64,000 nt of DNA. It comes from JAEZJZ01 sp050949055. GTDB lineage: Bacteria > Bacillota > UBA994 > UBA5500. The DNA lies in NCBI GenBank assembly GCA_050949055.1, contig JBMNFA010000001.1, positions 682,001-746,000 on the forward strand. The letters run 5' to 3'. The position numbers were made by a program, and so were the translations under genes. Every line of letters begins with the position of its first letter. Positions within the stretch are counted from its first letter, which is position 1. Under the pieces are notes generated by a model that was given only the letters and a program-made list of their open reading frames with translations, ran no database searches and was not told the origin of the DNA. Of this stretch, positions 24,530 through 34,046 are shown in pieces.

Positions 24530-25225
24530 GTGAGCAAGGTGCTGTTATCAGCCATCAGAACAACGATCATCTACTTCGCGGTCACGCTGACCATGCGCCT
24601 GATGGGTAAGCGTCAGGTAGGAGAATTGCAGCCCTACGAACTGGTGATCACCGTGCTGATCGCCGAGCTAGCAGCGATTCCAGTCGCAGATACAGACATC
24701 CCGTTGCTGAACGGAGTGATCCCCATCGTGATCCTGTTGGTGTTGCAGGTGCTGCTGTCGGAAATCACACTCCGGTCGGAGAAGGCGCGGGAAGTGATTT
24801 GCGGCAGGCCGAGCATTTTGATCGCCAAGGGTCAGATTCAGGAACAGGAACTGAGGCGTCTCAGGATCAACCTTAACGACCTGCTGGAACAGCTGCGCAA
24901 CAAGGACTATCCCAATGTGGCAGACGTACATTACGCCATTCTGGAGACCAACGGCCAACTGAGCCTGATCCCCAAGGTGGCCAGCAGCCCTCCGACTGTG
25001 CATGACCTGAGACTGCAGCCGCCTGAAGCTGGCTTGCCGATCACACTGATCCTGGACGGACAGATCAACTACAACAACCTGCGTTTGGCGGGCATATCCA
25101 TTGACCGTCTGAAACAGTCGGCACAGGCCAGGGGGATTGCACAGCTGAAGGATGTCTTCTTTGCCAATGTGGATGAGACAGGCTCGATACATATGCAGGC
25201 CAAGGATAAGGGGGGCGGCAGGTGA
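24530..25225 (+). CDS. DUF421 (YetF-like) membrane protein
   Basis: This 231-residue protein has three N-terminal transmembrane helices (TTIIYFAVTLTMRLMGKRQ, ELVITVLIAELAAIPVAD, LLNGVIPIVILLVLQVLLSE) and a cytoplasmic C-terminal domain (GRPSILIAKGQI...LRRLRINLNDLLEQLR). This is the arrangement of the YetF/YdfR/DUF421 family, linked in Bacillus to spore membrane proteins but of unknown biochemical role. The start GTG 24530 has a G-rich ribosome site. It overlaps the DUF4363 gene by 4 bases, a pairing typical of clostridia. Confidence 0.92.
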   Translation: MSKVLLSAIRTTIIYFAVTLTMRLMGKRQVGELQPYELVITVLIAELAAIPVADTDIPLLNGVIPIVILLVLQVLLSEITLRSEKAREVICGRPSILIAKGQIQEQELRRLRINLNDLLEQLRNKDYPNVADVHYAILETNGQLSLIPKVASSPPTVHDLRLQPPEAGLPITLILDGQINYNNLRLAGISIDRLKQSAQARGIAQLKDVFFANVDETGSIHMQAKDKGGGR

Positions 25226-25602
25226 AGACCATACTCTGGACCACGGCCACCGTGCTGGCCATCGTATTGATGAGCATGGGGATGAATATGCACCTGATGC
25301 GCACCGCGTTGGAGCTCAGCGGGCAGCTAGAATTGGTGCAGCAGGCGGTACTGGCGGAGCGCTGGGCCGACGCAGAGTTCAACTTCCAGCAAGCAACAGA
25401 AAAGTGGGAACAGACCCGCAGCGTCTGGGCGGTGGTAATTAGGCACCAGGAGATTGACGAACTGGAAGTTGCCTTCGCCAGAATCTCGCAGTTTTTGAGC
25501 ACCAGAGAGCAAGGCGAAACCCTAGCTGAGCTGGAGGTGGCCAAGGTTCTGCTGGAACACGTGCCCGCAAAAGAAAGACTGCTGTTGCAGAACATCATGT
25601 AA
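25222..25602 (+). CDS. DUF4363 family protein
   Basis: This 126-residue protein has an N-terminal membrane anchor (ILWTTATVLAIVLMSMGM) and a helical outside domain (AERWADAEFNFQQATEKWEQTRSVWAVVI...HQEIDELEVAFARI) characteristic of DUF4363. Its GTG start overlaps the DUF421 stop (GTGA), so the two proteins are translationally coupled and likely interact. Function unknown. Confidence 0.88.
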   Translation: MKTILWTTATVLAIVLMSMGMNMHLMRTALELSGQLELVQQAVLAERWADAEFNFQQATEKWEQTRSVWAVVIRHQEIDELEVAFARISQFLSTREQGETLAELEVAKVLLEHVPAKERLLLQNIM

Positions 25603-25636
25603 AAAGGTCCTGAAGCCATAGGGCTTCAGGACCTTT
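25603..25636. terminator. Bidirectional terminator DUF4363 / 25664 gene
   Basis: AAAGGTCCTGAAGCC pairs perfectly with GGCTTCAGGACCTTT around a short loop. It begins right at the DUF4363 stop and has A and T flanks on both sides, so it can serve both convergent genes. Confidence 0.85.
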
Positions 25637-25663
25637 GAGCGTCAGGAGTTAGGAGTTGTCCGG

Positions 25664-26062
25664 CTAACGCCACTTGCGCTGATTGCCTTCGTCGTCCACG
25701 TCCAGAAATGGTAGGTGAGGGGTATCAAAGGTGCGAGCCTGCACTTCCCACGATAGGACCATGGACAGGCTATCAGCCATATCCAGATGAACCACCTGCA
25801 CTTCCTGGGCATCGATGACCAACAACGGTCCACGTCGGCGTGCGTGCTTGGCGGAACGGACTATTTCACCAATCACCAACAACAGCGTCGGCGGTTTGAT
25901 GGAAGCTGCCTTGATTACCGCGTCCTCTCCACGGTACTTGATCAATAGCGGGAGCTTGCTGTCAGGGTCATAGCCGTGAACTCTCAGCACTGGTTCGTCC
26001 CGATGCAGGTTGGTTACCGATGGTGCGCGGTTAATCACAGCGATGGTAGTAAAGGCGTTCAT
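25664..26062 (-). CDS. Hypothetical protein, 132 aa, possible OB fold
   Basis: I do not recognise this protein. It is soluble, with alternating beta strands (MNAFTTIAVINRAPSV, PVLRVHG, LPLLIKYRG, LLLVIGEIVRSAKHARRRGPLLVIDAQEVQVVHL). The pattern of a five-stranded barrel followed by an acidic tail (FLDVDDEGNQ) recalls single-stranded DNA-binding proteins, but this is only shape resemblance. ATG 26062 has GAGGGGG about 12 bases upstream. It stands alone between two convergent terminated units. Confidence 0.55.
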   Translation of the reverse strand: MNAFTTIAVINRAPSVTNLHRDEPVLRVHGYDPDSKLPLLIKYRGEDAVIKAASIKPPTLLLVIGEIVRSAKHARRRGPLLVIDAQEVQVVHLDMADSLSMVLSWEVQARTFDTPHLPFLDVDDEGNQRKWR

Positions 26063-26251
26063 TATTCACGACCCCCTCCCCTCTCTCCATAGCGGTTGCA
26101 GAGCTGCTGTTGCGATGACGTACCATAGTGTGGAACCAGACGGCCAGACCGAACTGGCCAGCCGCCTTACTAGCAGTCTGAACCATCGGAGCGAAATCGT
26201 CAAGGGCAAACAATGTCAAGAACGCTTTCCTCACCTGTTCTTTGCCGACGT

Positions 26252-28726
26252 TTAATCCAACACACTGTACAACTGAGCGTTGAAGAGAGTGCGATAGGTG
26301 CCCCGGCTCTGCGCTCTGAACTGGGGACGGAAGCCGACCAGGATCACCCGACCTTTACCCAGCGGGATCTCCACCAAAGCGCTCCTCCCATGAAGCTGCT
26401 CGTCGCCCAGAATCCAACCGGCCACCAGCGGGTTGTGCAGCGGATAATCTCCCAGACTGCTGGCTCCATGTCCTAACTGGAAAGCAGGGCTGTGCTGGAA
26501 CAGCACAGTCGCTTCCCGGGGTAGGCCATAGTTCACCGGGTGCTCGGTATCCAGCAGCACCCGCAGGAAGGAGCCGGGCACGTAGAACCGCTCCGATGGC
26601 AGTCCAGCCAGCACATTCTTCACCGGCAGTCCCAGCTGCTGGATGACCCACTCACTGGCATTGTCCAAAACCACCAGGGTGCCTCCCCGGTTGACAAAGC
26701 GCGCTATCTGTTCCGCTCCTGTCTGGCCAATCCCTCCGGCATAAGGTGGCGGATACACCCCGGGCAAACCATGGGACATCGCCTGCGGCCGGGTGCTGGG
26801 CAGTACCAGGCAGTCGAGTTCTCTCAGCACATCTCCCTGCCGCAGATCAGGGTTGGTTACAGTGCGATAGGGAATGCCAAGCCCTTCGTAGATAAACCGG
26901 GTCCATCCTTCATCCGCATTGGGCACATAGGACTTGTAGAGGCCAACCCGCGGCAACTGCCTTAGCTGGCGAGCTGGAGTATGCGGGCATGCATCCTGAT
27001 GAGGAATGGCGTACTTGGAGCACTCATCTGCTATCTGCAGCAACTTGGCAGAATCCCCACTGACCAAGAAACTGCCGCTGGCATATTCGCCTACCGACTG
27101 GCTGGTGCGGGCAACTCGTATGCCATCAGTCAGCAAGGCGTGCACCAAGCGGTGCGACTGATTGCTCCTGGCGTCGATCAACAAGGCTGACTTTGCTGAC
27201 TTAGCCTGGAATGCAGCTGGTGGTGCTACAGCCAGCGGCGCCTGAGGGACCAGCTCGCCCTTTACTGACAGTGGCTGATTGGCCGCCACCACTTTCACAC
27301 CCATTTGCATAGGCAGGCAATGGGCGGTGATATCATACGGACGGCGGGGAGGGCCACCGGGATAAAGCCGCAAGTCGGGATAGGGCTGTGCCTCCAGCAA
27401 AGTCTTGGCGAACCGCCCATAGGGCTGATTGAGATGGATCAACAAGGTGCCTGCCGGATAGGTGACATCATCGTAGACAAAGGACTCCTTTGCCCGATGC
27501 ACCTCCACTCCGCCAAACATGAGCACATCCAACATCTCGCCCGCAGTCGCCGGGTCATCCTGCGCCAGCGGTATGATGAAGGCATAGGGAGCCTGTGCAT
27601 AGTTGATCGCATTCAGGTGTATCTGGTAGAAGTTCTGCACCCAGCTATCGCGATAGCGGGCCGCATGACGCAGGCAGGCCCAGGCACAGGCCTTGTCGTA
27701 ATCGACGATGTCCCTGAGACGCCAGTCGCCGCCCGGCCAAGGATGCGGGTGGTTCCAAGTGGCTACTTGTGGGTTAAACCCGCCCACCTCGCCTTTATGC
27801 GAGATAACCACTGGGCTGGCCGTGCGCACACTGGCAGCCTCGGAGAGGATGCGCACTCCCCCGTGGTAATGCTGGTAGGCCCGGCTGGGTGAGAAGGCGT
27901 CGTACTTGAGGTTGGTGGCCACTCCCTTAAATCCTCGTCCGGTGAGCTCGGAGGCCATGCTCATGCCCAACCAATTGACCATGCCCCGGAGGATGGGATC
28001 TACGTTCTCGTCGTAGGGATCGATGAACGGCGGCAGCACCATGCGCGGCCCTTCACTGCTCTGCTGATGCTGATCGTGCACAATATGGGGATGCCACACA
28101 TTATGTATCTTTTCGATGGCCAAGCGGGTTTCCACTTGGGTGGCCATGAACCAATCTCTGTTATTGTCATGTCCGGTATACTTCTGATACAATTCCGGCA
28201 GCATCATGCCTTCATATGCAGTGCCGAGGGATTGCTCATACCAATCGACAACCATGTCCAACCCGTCCGGGTTGAGCGAAGGCACCAACAGGAAGATGAC
28301 GTTGTCCAGGATTTCTGCCGTCTCGCGGTCATTTCTGGTGACTAGGTCATAAGCCAGCTCCATAGACATCTGGGCCGCACCTACCTCGCTGGCATGGATG
28401 CTGCAGGTGATCAGGCAAATGGTCTTGCCCTCTGCAATCAGCTCGGCTGCCTCTTGTTCGGACAACCCTCGCGGATCTGCCAGCCGCGCCTGGATGGCTC
28501 GATAGTGATCCAGCCGGGCCAAGTTTTCCGGCGAAGATATGGTGGCCAACAAGAAAGGTCTTCCCTCTGTGCTCTTACCCAGCTCCTCCAATTGCAGGCA
28601 GTCGGCCTGTTCGGCCAACAGCGTGAAGTAGCCTGCAATCTGTTCCCAGTTGGCCAATCTGCGATCGCTGCCGACGGGGAATCCTAGGTGCTGCTCTGGG
28701 CTCGAAATTTCGCGTCTTGGTTTCAT
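26252..28726 (-). CDS. M14-family zinc carboxypeptidase-like protein
   Basis: This 824-residue protein has an N-terminal M14 peptidase domain: TICLITCSIHASEVGAAQM gives the HxxE zinc motif (His-Ala-Ser-Glu) near residue 113, LVPSLNPDG follows, and VHDQHQQS lies near 230. The rest (about 400-824) contains a GATase1-like region (DCLVLPSTRP, GGTLVVLDNAS, GRVILVGFRPQFR). This layout matches a bacterial group of large M14 peptidases. No signal peptide is visible, so it may act in the cytoplasm. ATG 28726 has GAGGTGG upstream. It is a lone gene in a region rich in peptidases. Confidence 0.85.
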   Translation of the reverse strand: MKPRREISSPEQHLGFPVGSDRRLANWEQIAGYFTLLAEQADCLQLEELGKSTEGRPFLLATISSPENLARLDHYRAIQARLADPRGLSEQEAAELIAEGKTICLITCSIHASEVGAAQMSMELAYDLVTRNDRETAEILDNVIFLLVPSLNPDGLDMVVDWYEQSLGTAYEGMMLPELYQKYTGHDNNRDWFMATQVETRLAIEKIHNVWHPHIVHDQHQQSSEGPRMVLPPFIDPYDENVDPILRGMVNWLGMSMASELTGRGFKGVATNLKYDAFSPSRAYQHYHGGVRILSEAASVRTASPVVISHKGEVGGFNPQVATWNHPHPWPGGDWRLRDIVDYDKACAWACLRHAARYRDSWVQNFYQIHLNAINYAQAPYAFIIPLAQDDPATAGEMLDVLMFGGVEVHRAKESFVYDDVTYPAGTLLIHLNQPYGRFAKTLLEAQPYPDLRLYPGGPPRRPYDITAHCLPMQMGVKVVAANQPLSVKGELVPQAPLAVAPPAAFQAKSAKSALLIDARSNQSHRLVHALLTDGIRVARTSQSVGEYASGSFLVSGDSAKLLQIADECSKYAIPHQDACPHTPARQLRQLPRVGLYKSYVPNADEGWTRFIYEGLGIPYRTVTNPDLRQGDVLRELDCLVLPSTRPQAMSHGLPGVYPPPYAGGIGQTGAEQIARFVNRGGTLVVLDNASEWVIQQLGLPVKNVLAGLPSERFYVPGSFLRVLLDTEHPVNYGLPREATVLFQHSPAFQLGHGASSLGDYPLHNPLVAGWILGDEQLHGRSALVEIPLGKGRVILVGFRPQFRAQSRGTYRTLFNAQLYSVLD

Positions 28727-28939
28727 TCAATCACCCACCTCTTGGTAGTAGTTGGCGGCGCAGCAAGCTCGCTGCCGCCTTATGGATAATTATTCGACAA
28801 TAGAAATAGCCTTCCCTGCGCAGCTATCGGCCTTTTTCGTCGACAGGCTGGGTCAGGTAGGAAACTGGCTCGCGTGGAAAGATAATAGAGCGTCCAGCGC
28901 AGTGCATACTAGGAGAATAGCAAGAAAGGGGACAAGCCG

Positions 28940-30397
28940 TTGAGTACCAATGCACAAAAGAGAATGCCGATCGTGGAGGCCTTACGCGAATATCAGCGGC
29001 AAGGGACTATCTCCTTTCATGTACCCGGGCATAAGAATGGCGTCGGACTGCCCAGCTTGGCTAGAATCTGGGGCAAGACGATGTTCAACCATGATCTGAC
29101 CATCATGCCCGACATGGACAGCATCTATAAACCCCATGGGATTATCGCCGATGCACAGCGCCTGGCTGCAGAGGCATTTGGTGCCGAACATGCCTACTTC
29201 ATGGTCAATGGCACCACCAGCGCCATTCAAGGAATGCTGATGGCTGCTTTACGCCCGAACGATCGGGTGATCGTGCCCCGAAACGTGCATAAGTCTGTGG
29301 TCAGCGGTATGATCCTGGCAGGCGTGGAACCGGTCTACGTGCAACCACCGATCGATGACTATCTGGGTGTGGTGATGGGGATGACGGCTGACAATGTCGC
29401 GCAGGCCCTGCAGCTATATCCGGAAGCTAAAGCGGTCTTTACCATCAACACCACCTACTATGGCATGGCACCAGAATTAGAGTCGATTGTTCAGCTGGCT
29501 CATCAACACAACATACCGGTGCTGGTTGATGAAGCCCACGGATCGCATCTCAAGTTCCATCCCAGTTTACCTCCGGCTGCAATGGAGGCGGGGGCAGATC
29601 TGGCTGCATCCAGCACCCACAAGCTGGCCGGCTCCCTCACCCAGAGCTCCATGCTGCTGTTACAGGGGGAGAGACTGGACCCATACCAAGTGAAGGCAAC
29701 GCTCAACCTGACCCAGACCACCAGTCCCTCCTATCTGTTACTGGCCTCGCTGGACGCAGCCAGGCAACAGCTGGCGCTCAGGGGCGAGGAACTGCTGACT
29801 AGAACCATCGACTTGGCTAATTGGGCCCGTGAAGAAGTAAATGAAACCATCCCGGGACTGTATATCTATGGCAGCGATCTGGACGGACTCCCTGGCTGCC
29901 CGGCCCACGACCCCACCAAGTTGGTGATCAATGTGCGGGCTCTGGGGGTGACCGGCTTCGACGTGGAGCGCATGTTGCGTAACGGCTTCCACATTCAAGT
30001 CGACTTGTCCGATCTGTATAACGTGCTCTGCGTGGTCACCATCGGCGATACCGCTGAGTCCGTCCGAGCACTGGTGGAAGCTCTACGTCAAATCGCCAGT
30101 CGCTTCCGCCCTCGGGACATCCGGGAGCAGAGGATAGTGCTGCCTCCCATTCCCGAGCTGGCGTACCTGCCGCGGGAGGCGTATTATGCCGATACCCGCA
30201 AGGTGCCGCTGACTGAGGCAGCTGGCAAAATAGTCGCGGAGATGCTGATGGCGTATCCGCCCGGCATCCCCTTGATCGCGCCGGGAGAGATTCTCACCCA
30301 GGAAATTATCGATTATGTGTTGGGTCTGAAGCAGCAGGATGCTCACATTTACGGGACGGAGGACCCGACCGCAGAGACGATCAAAGTGATTCGTTAA
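28940..30397 (+). CDS. Orn/Lys/Arg decarboxylase (PLP, fold I)
   Basis: This 485-residue amino-acid decarboxylase of the short Gram-positive type begins with FHVPGHKNG and has GTTSAIQGMLMA, NTTYYGMAPE, VDEAHGSHLKF and the PLP-lysine motif SSTHKLAGSLTQ. It ends with the C-terminal domain PPGIPLIAPGE. It makes polyamine precursors; arginine, lysine or ornithine as substrate cannot be told by eye. Start TTG 28940 is preferred because AAAGGGG lies 8 bases upstream; ATG 28964 is the alternative. Confidence 0.92.
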   Translation: MSTNAQKRMPIVEALREYQRQGTISFHVPGHKNGVGLPSLARIWGKTMFNHDLTIMPDMDSIYKPHGIIADAQRLAAEAFGAEHAYFMVNGTTSAIQGMLMAALRPNDRVIVPRNVHKSVVSGMILAGVEPVYVQPPIDDYLGVVMGMTADNVAQALQLYPEAKAVFTINTTYYGMAPELESIVQLAHQHNIPVLVDEAHGSHLKFHPSLPPAAMEAGADLAASSTHKLAGSLTQSSMLLLQGERLDPYQVKATLNLTQTTSPSYLLLASLDAARQQLALRGEELLTRTIDLANWAREEVNETIPGLYIYGSDLDGLPGCPAHDPTKLVINVRALGVTGFDVERMLRNGFHIQVDLSDLYNVLCVVTIGDTAESVRALVEALRQIASRFRPRDIREQRIVLPPIPELAYLPREAYYADTRKVPLTEAAGKIVAEMLMAYPPGIPLIAPGEILTQEIIDYVLGLKQQDAHIYGTEDPTAETIKVIR

Positions 30398-30460
30398 CCC
30401 GACCACGGGCAGGTACCATCCTTTATCCACAATCAACAGCTTCGGCCAGACAAATTCGAA

Positions 30461-30486
30461 GCCGCCGGAATTCCGGCGGCTTTCTG
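30461..30486 (+). terminator. Terminator of the decarboxylase gene
   Basis: GCCGCCGGAATTCCGGCGGC is a perfect palindrome followed by TTTCTGC, 63 bases after the stop. The convergent DUF1232 gene begins its stop at 30491. Confidence 0.8.
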
Positions 30487-30490
30487 CTGC

Positions 30491-30967
30491 TCAGATTAAG
30501 AAACGGATCAGTCGCTTCACGGGTCGAAAGAGCGGAAAGTGCAACAGTCGGTCTGCCAAGCGGCTGCCTTGACTGAGAACGGCAATCAAGCCTTGATTAC
30601 CGCTCCACTCCTGCAGCAGCACTTCCATTGGAGTGTTCACAAAAGCTGCGCGCAGGACCGCCGTTGCCAGCATCAGATCGTCAGCGAAGCCAAGGGGGCC
30701 CAGCACCCAGTCTGGCACCAGATCCGCCGGAGAGATGAAGTAGGTCAAGGCAAGGAGAAACAGCAAGCGATGCCTCCTGGGCACCTCGCTCCGCTGCTGC
30801 AGTCTCCAGAGCAGGATAAACACATCGGGGGCCAGCAAGAGCAGGTTAACTAATGCGCCGCCCAAGATCCCGGCGTGTTGCGCTGCCCAATCAACCGTGG
30901 CAGTTCGCAGACGATCGTAGAACCGCAATACCTGTGGCTCTTCTAGAGTGATAATCTCCCGTTCCAT
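30491..30967 (-). CDS. DUF1232 (YkvA-like) membrane protein
   Basis: This 158-residue protein contains the DUF1232 core LLFLLALTYFISPADLVPDWV...LGFADDLMLATAVLRA, preceded by one hydrophobic segment (GILGGALVNLLLLAPDVFILLW). The conserved SPxDLxPD motif is intact. The biochemical role of the family is unknown. ATG 30967 has GGAGG upstream. Confidence 0.88.
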   Translation of the reverse strand: MEREIITLEEPQVLRFYDRLRTATVDWAAQHAGILGGALVNLLLLAPDVFILLWRLQQRSEVPRRHRLLFLLALTYFISPADLVPDWVLGPLGFADDLMLATAVLRAAFVNTPMEVLLQEWSGNQGLIAVLSQGSRLADRLLHFPLFRPVKRLIRFLI

Positions 30968-31132
30968 TCTGTGTGCCTCCCTATGTCAACAAAGGTCCCC
31001 AAGGATGCTATCAGCACTGTCCTGGTACTTCTCGACAAGCGCTATTATCCCCTGCCACCGCAGGAAGTAATATCCCAGGCAGCAGGAGGAGTGAGGCCAG
31101 ATAGCGAATTGTGCCCCGTAGAGAAAGTTACC

Positions 31133-32494
31133 ATGAAAGGGGCGTTGCTCTTGTTCAGTCGTTCGCTGCTCCTAGAAGCAGCTGATGCAGCATTATCCGC
31201 CAGCCGAGCCGAGCAGACCCAAGTCAACGTCAATGCAGAAACCTTCCACCTGACCCGTTTTAACAACAACCAGATCCATCAAACTCTTACCAGGGAAAAT
31301 GTGTTGCTGACCGTCAAAGTGATCGACCAAAACCGCGTCGGCATAGCCAGCACCAGTCGCTTGACCAAAGAAGCCATCCAGCAGACTGCCGAGCAAGCAT
31401 TGCTGTTCGCCCGATTGCAGCAGCCTAATCCCAATCTGGGTCCGCTGCCATCTCCCAGACCGCTGCGCCCTGCCAATAGTTTCATCCAAAGTACGGCGGA
31501 GTTCTCAGCAGAGCAAAGGGCAGAAGCCGCCAGCAAAACCATCGAGGTTGCCCGGAGCGCCGGACTAACCTCCTCGGGCACCATTTCCGCGGGTATCGAA
31601 CAGCGCTTGGTACGCAATTCGCTGGGCGTCGATGCCTATGAGCAATCCACATCAGGCTTCTACCGTACGATCATGAACAATGGAGAGATAACCGGCTACG
31701 CGGACCGGGTGATCAAAGATGTGAATGACTTGAACGTGGTGGCGGTAGCCAATGAGGCCAAACGAAAGGCCACCCTCTTCAGCCAGTCTCGGGATATTGC
31801 TCCGGGAGAATACGTGACCATCTTTGAGCCGGTGGCAGTGGCGGACTTGGTGCGCTTTTTGGGCTACACCAGCTTCGGCGCTACCTCCAAACAGGACGGG
31901 CGCAGCTTCATGGCCTCCAAGCTAGGACAGCAGGTGATGGGCACCAACGTGACCATCTGGGACGACGCCCTAGACCCCGAATGTCTGATGCAAGCGTTTG
32001 ACGCTGAAGGGACGCCGAAGCAAAAGGTGATGCTGATCGACAGAGGAGTCGCCGCTGGGGTTACCTACGACGCCCAAACGGCCCATCGGGAAGGCAGGCA
32101 GTCCACCGGCCATGGCGCGTCGGGTCGTCGCTGGTACGGGGTGGTGCCCAGCCACATGTTGATGGCCACCGGCGATATGCCGGTGGATCAGATGATTAGG
32201 ACCACCAAGCGGGGCATCCTGGTGACCCGGTTCCACTATACCCATTGCCCTGACCCGATGCGGGTGGTAGCCACCGGCACTACGCGGGATGGCACCTTCC
32301 TGATTGAGGACGGACAGATTGTGGCACGCCTGCGCAACCTCCGCTTCACCGAGAGCCTGCTCTCCGCCTTTGGGAGAATTTCGGGCATCTCTCCGGACCG
32401 GCGGTTGACACGGGACTGGTGGTCAACGTTCATCTCGGTGCTGCCAGCTCTGCGCATCGATGGTTTCCACTTCACCGGAGCCACCACATTCTAA
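31133..32494 (+). CDS. tldE: TldE/PmbA-like subunit of the TldD-TldE protease
   Basis: TldD and TldE form a heterodimeric metalloprotease that processes unfolded peptides and modified peptides. This 453-residue subunit has the U62 fold (ALSASRAEQTQVNVNAETFHLTRFNNNQIHQ at the start, the FGATSKQDGRSFMASKLGQQV region in the middle) but lacks the HExxxH motif, as expected for TldE. The frame is open to 30971, but ATG 31133 is where family members begin; the ribosome site (GAGAAAG) is weak. tldD follows after 80 bases. Confidence 0.88.
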   Translation: MKGALLLFSRSLLLEAADAALSASRAEQTQVNVNAETFHLTRFNNNQIHQTLTRENVLLTVKVIDQNRVGIASTSRLTKEAIQQTAEQALLFARLQQPNPNLGPLPSPRPLRPANSFIQSTAEFSAEQRAEAASKTIEVARSAGLTSSGTISAGIEQRLVRNSLGVDAYEQSTSGFYRTIMNNGEITGYADRVIKDVNDLNVVAVANEAKRKATLFSQSRDIAPGEYVTIFEPVAVADLVRFLGYTSFGATSKQDGRSFMASKLGQQVMGTNVTIWDDALDPECLMQAFDAEGTPKQKVMLIDRGVAAGVTYDAQTAHREGRQSTGHGASGRRWYGVVPSHMLMATGDMPVDQMIRTTKRGILVTRFHYTHCPDPMRVVATGTTRDGTFLIEDGQIVARLRNLRFTESLLSAFGRISGISPDRRLTRDWWSTFISVLPALRIDGFHFTGATTF

Positions 32495-32574
32495 AGGATG
32501 ACCATGATCCCTGGACAGAGATTTGACGGCGCGTGACAGGTTTAGGATTGAAGATTAGCAGGAGGTGAACTGTG

Positions 32575-34014
32575 ATGGAGAGGATACTGCGTAAGGGATT
32601 GGACCTGGCGCAGCAACATGGCGCAACCTATGCCGATATTCGAGTCACCAAGCGGGATACGGAAGACATTGCTGTCAGAAACGGCAACGTGGAGAACATC
32701 AACCGGGGCGGTAACGAAGGCTTCGGGGTACGAGTGCTGAAAGACGGGGCCTTTGGGTTTGCAGCTACACCGATCACCCAAGAGGGCGACCTGGAAGCGA
32801 AGATGCAGCAGACGGTGGCCAAGGCGCTGCTGCTGGCGTCAGCTGCTGCTAAAGTGAACCGCCAACCGGTGGAGTTGGCCCCCACCAAGACGATACGGGA
32901 CACCTACTCCACCCCACTGAAGATAGACCCGTTCATGTTGCCTTTGGAGCAGAAACTGCAGGATCTGGTGGATATTACTAAGGAGTTGCAGGGTGAGCCT
33001 GAAATCCGCCTGACCACCGCCTCGCTGAGGCTGTTTCGGGACCAAAAGACATTTGCCAGCACAGAAGGCTCCTATATTGAACAGACTATTACCCAAACTG
33101 GCGTCAGCACGGGAGCTGTAGCTACCAGCAACGGCCGGGCTGAGCACCGGACCTTCACCGATCACGGCACGGGAGGCTACGAGTTGATCGGACAATTCGA
33201 CCCGCTGGGGCGAGCACCCCAGATGGCCAAGGAGGCTGTGGCGCTATTGAACGCGGCCAGCTGCCCGGTGGGAGACAACACCCTGATCCTTAGCGGCGAT
33301 CAGGTGGCGCTGCAACTGCATGAATCCACCGGCCACCCGACTGAATTGGACCGTGTCCTGGGCAGCGAGGCGACGTACGCAGGAACCAGCTTCCTGATGC
33401 CAGAGATGAAGGGCCAGTTCCGCTATGGTTCGCCGGAAGTGAATATCAACATGGATGCAACCATCCCCCAGGGGTTGGGTACGTTCGCCTATGACGATGA
33501 AGGCGTCCCCGCCCAGGACACCCCGCTGATCAAATCCGGCATTTTCGTCGATTACACCACGTCCAGGGAGACGGCGCCGGCGTTCGGACAGCTGAGCAAC
33601 GGCTCCATGGTTGCCGATGGCTGGAACAACATTCCCCTGATTCGCATGACCAACATCAGCCTGCAACCAGGAGATTGGACGCTGGAGGAAATGATCAAAG
33701 ACACCAAGCGCGGAGTGATGATGGATGGACAGAAGAGCTGGAGCTTGGACGATAAGCGGATGAACTTCCACTTTGGCTGTGAGATTGGCTGGGAGATTGA
33801 AAACGGCGAGATCACCCGTCTGCTGAAGAACGTAGCCTACACCGACCTCACACCGCACTTCTGGAATGCTTGCGATGCGGTGGCCAATAAGGATGCATGG
33901 CACTGTTATGGCATGCCTTCCTGCGCCAAAGGTGAGCCAGTGCAGATCGCCAATGTGGGGCATGGCGCGGCACCGGCTCGATTCCGCAATATCAAGGTAG
34001 GCGTGGAAGCATAA
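32575..34014 (+). CDS. tldD: TldD-like metalloprotease subunit
   Basis: This 479-residue catalytic subunit has the zinc motif HESTGH (HExxxH) near residue 249 and the glycine-rich GTFAYDDEGVPAQDTPLI, both TldD hallmarks, and ends in FWNACDAVANKDAWHCYG...VGHGAAPARFRNI. It is predicted to lie in the cytoplasm. ATG 32575 is chosen with GGAGGTG 7 bases upstream; the GTG just before it is less well spaced. It follows tldE and precedes an M20 dipeptidase by 32 bases, forming a plausible peptide-degradation operon. Confidence 0.92.
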   Translation: MERILRKGLDLAQQHGATYADIRVTKRDTEDIAVRNGNVENINRGGNEGFGVRVLKDGAFGFAATPITQEGDLEAKMQQTVAKALLLASAAAKVNRQPVELAPTKTIRDTYSTPLKIDPFMLPLEQKLQDLVDITKELQGEPEIRLTTASLRLFRDQKTFASTEGSYIEQTITQTGVSTGAVATSNGRAEHRTFTDHGTGGYELIGQFDPLGRAPQMAKEAVALLNAASCPVGDNTLILSGDQVALQLHESTGHPTELDRVLGSEATYAGTSFLMPEMKGQFRYGSPEVNINMDATIPQGLGTFAYDDEGVPAQDTPLIKSGIFVDYTTSRETAPAFGQLSNGSMVADGWNNIPLIRMTNISLQPGDWTLEEMIKDTKRGVMMDGQKSWSLDDKRMNFHFGCEIGWEIENGEITRLLKNVAYTDLTPHFWNACDAVANKDAWHCYGMPSCAKGEPVQIANVGHGAAPARFRNIKVGVEA

Positions 34015-34046
34015 GTCGCCATCTGCAAGAAGGGAGACAACAAGAA

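Noticed and set aside
30971..31132. N-terminal extension of the TldE-like protein
   Set aside because: The extra 54 residues match nothing in the family and start before the divergent DUF1232 gene is fully cleared; ATG 31133 matches the family start.
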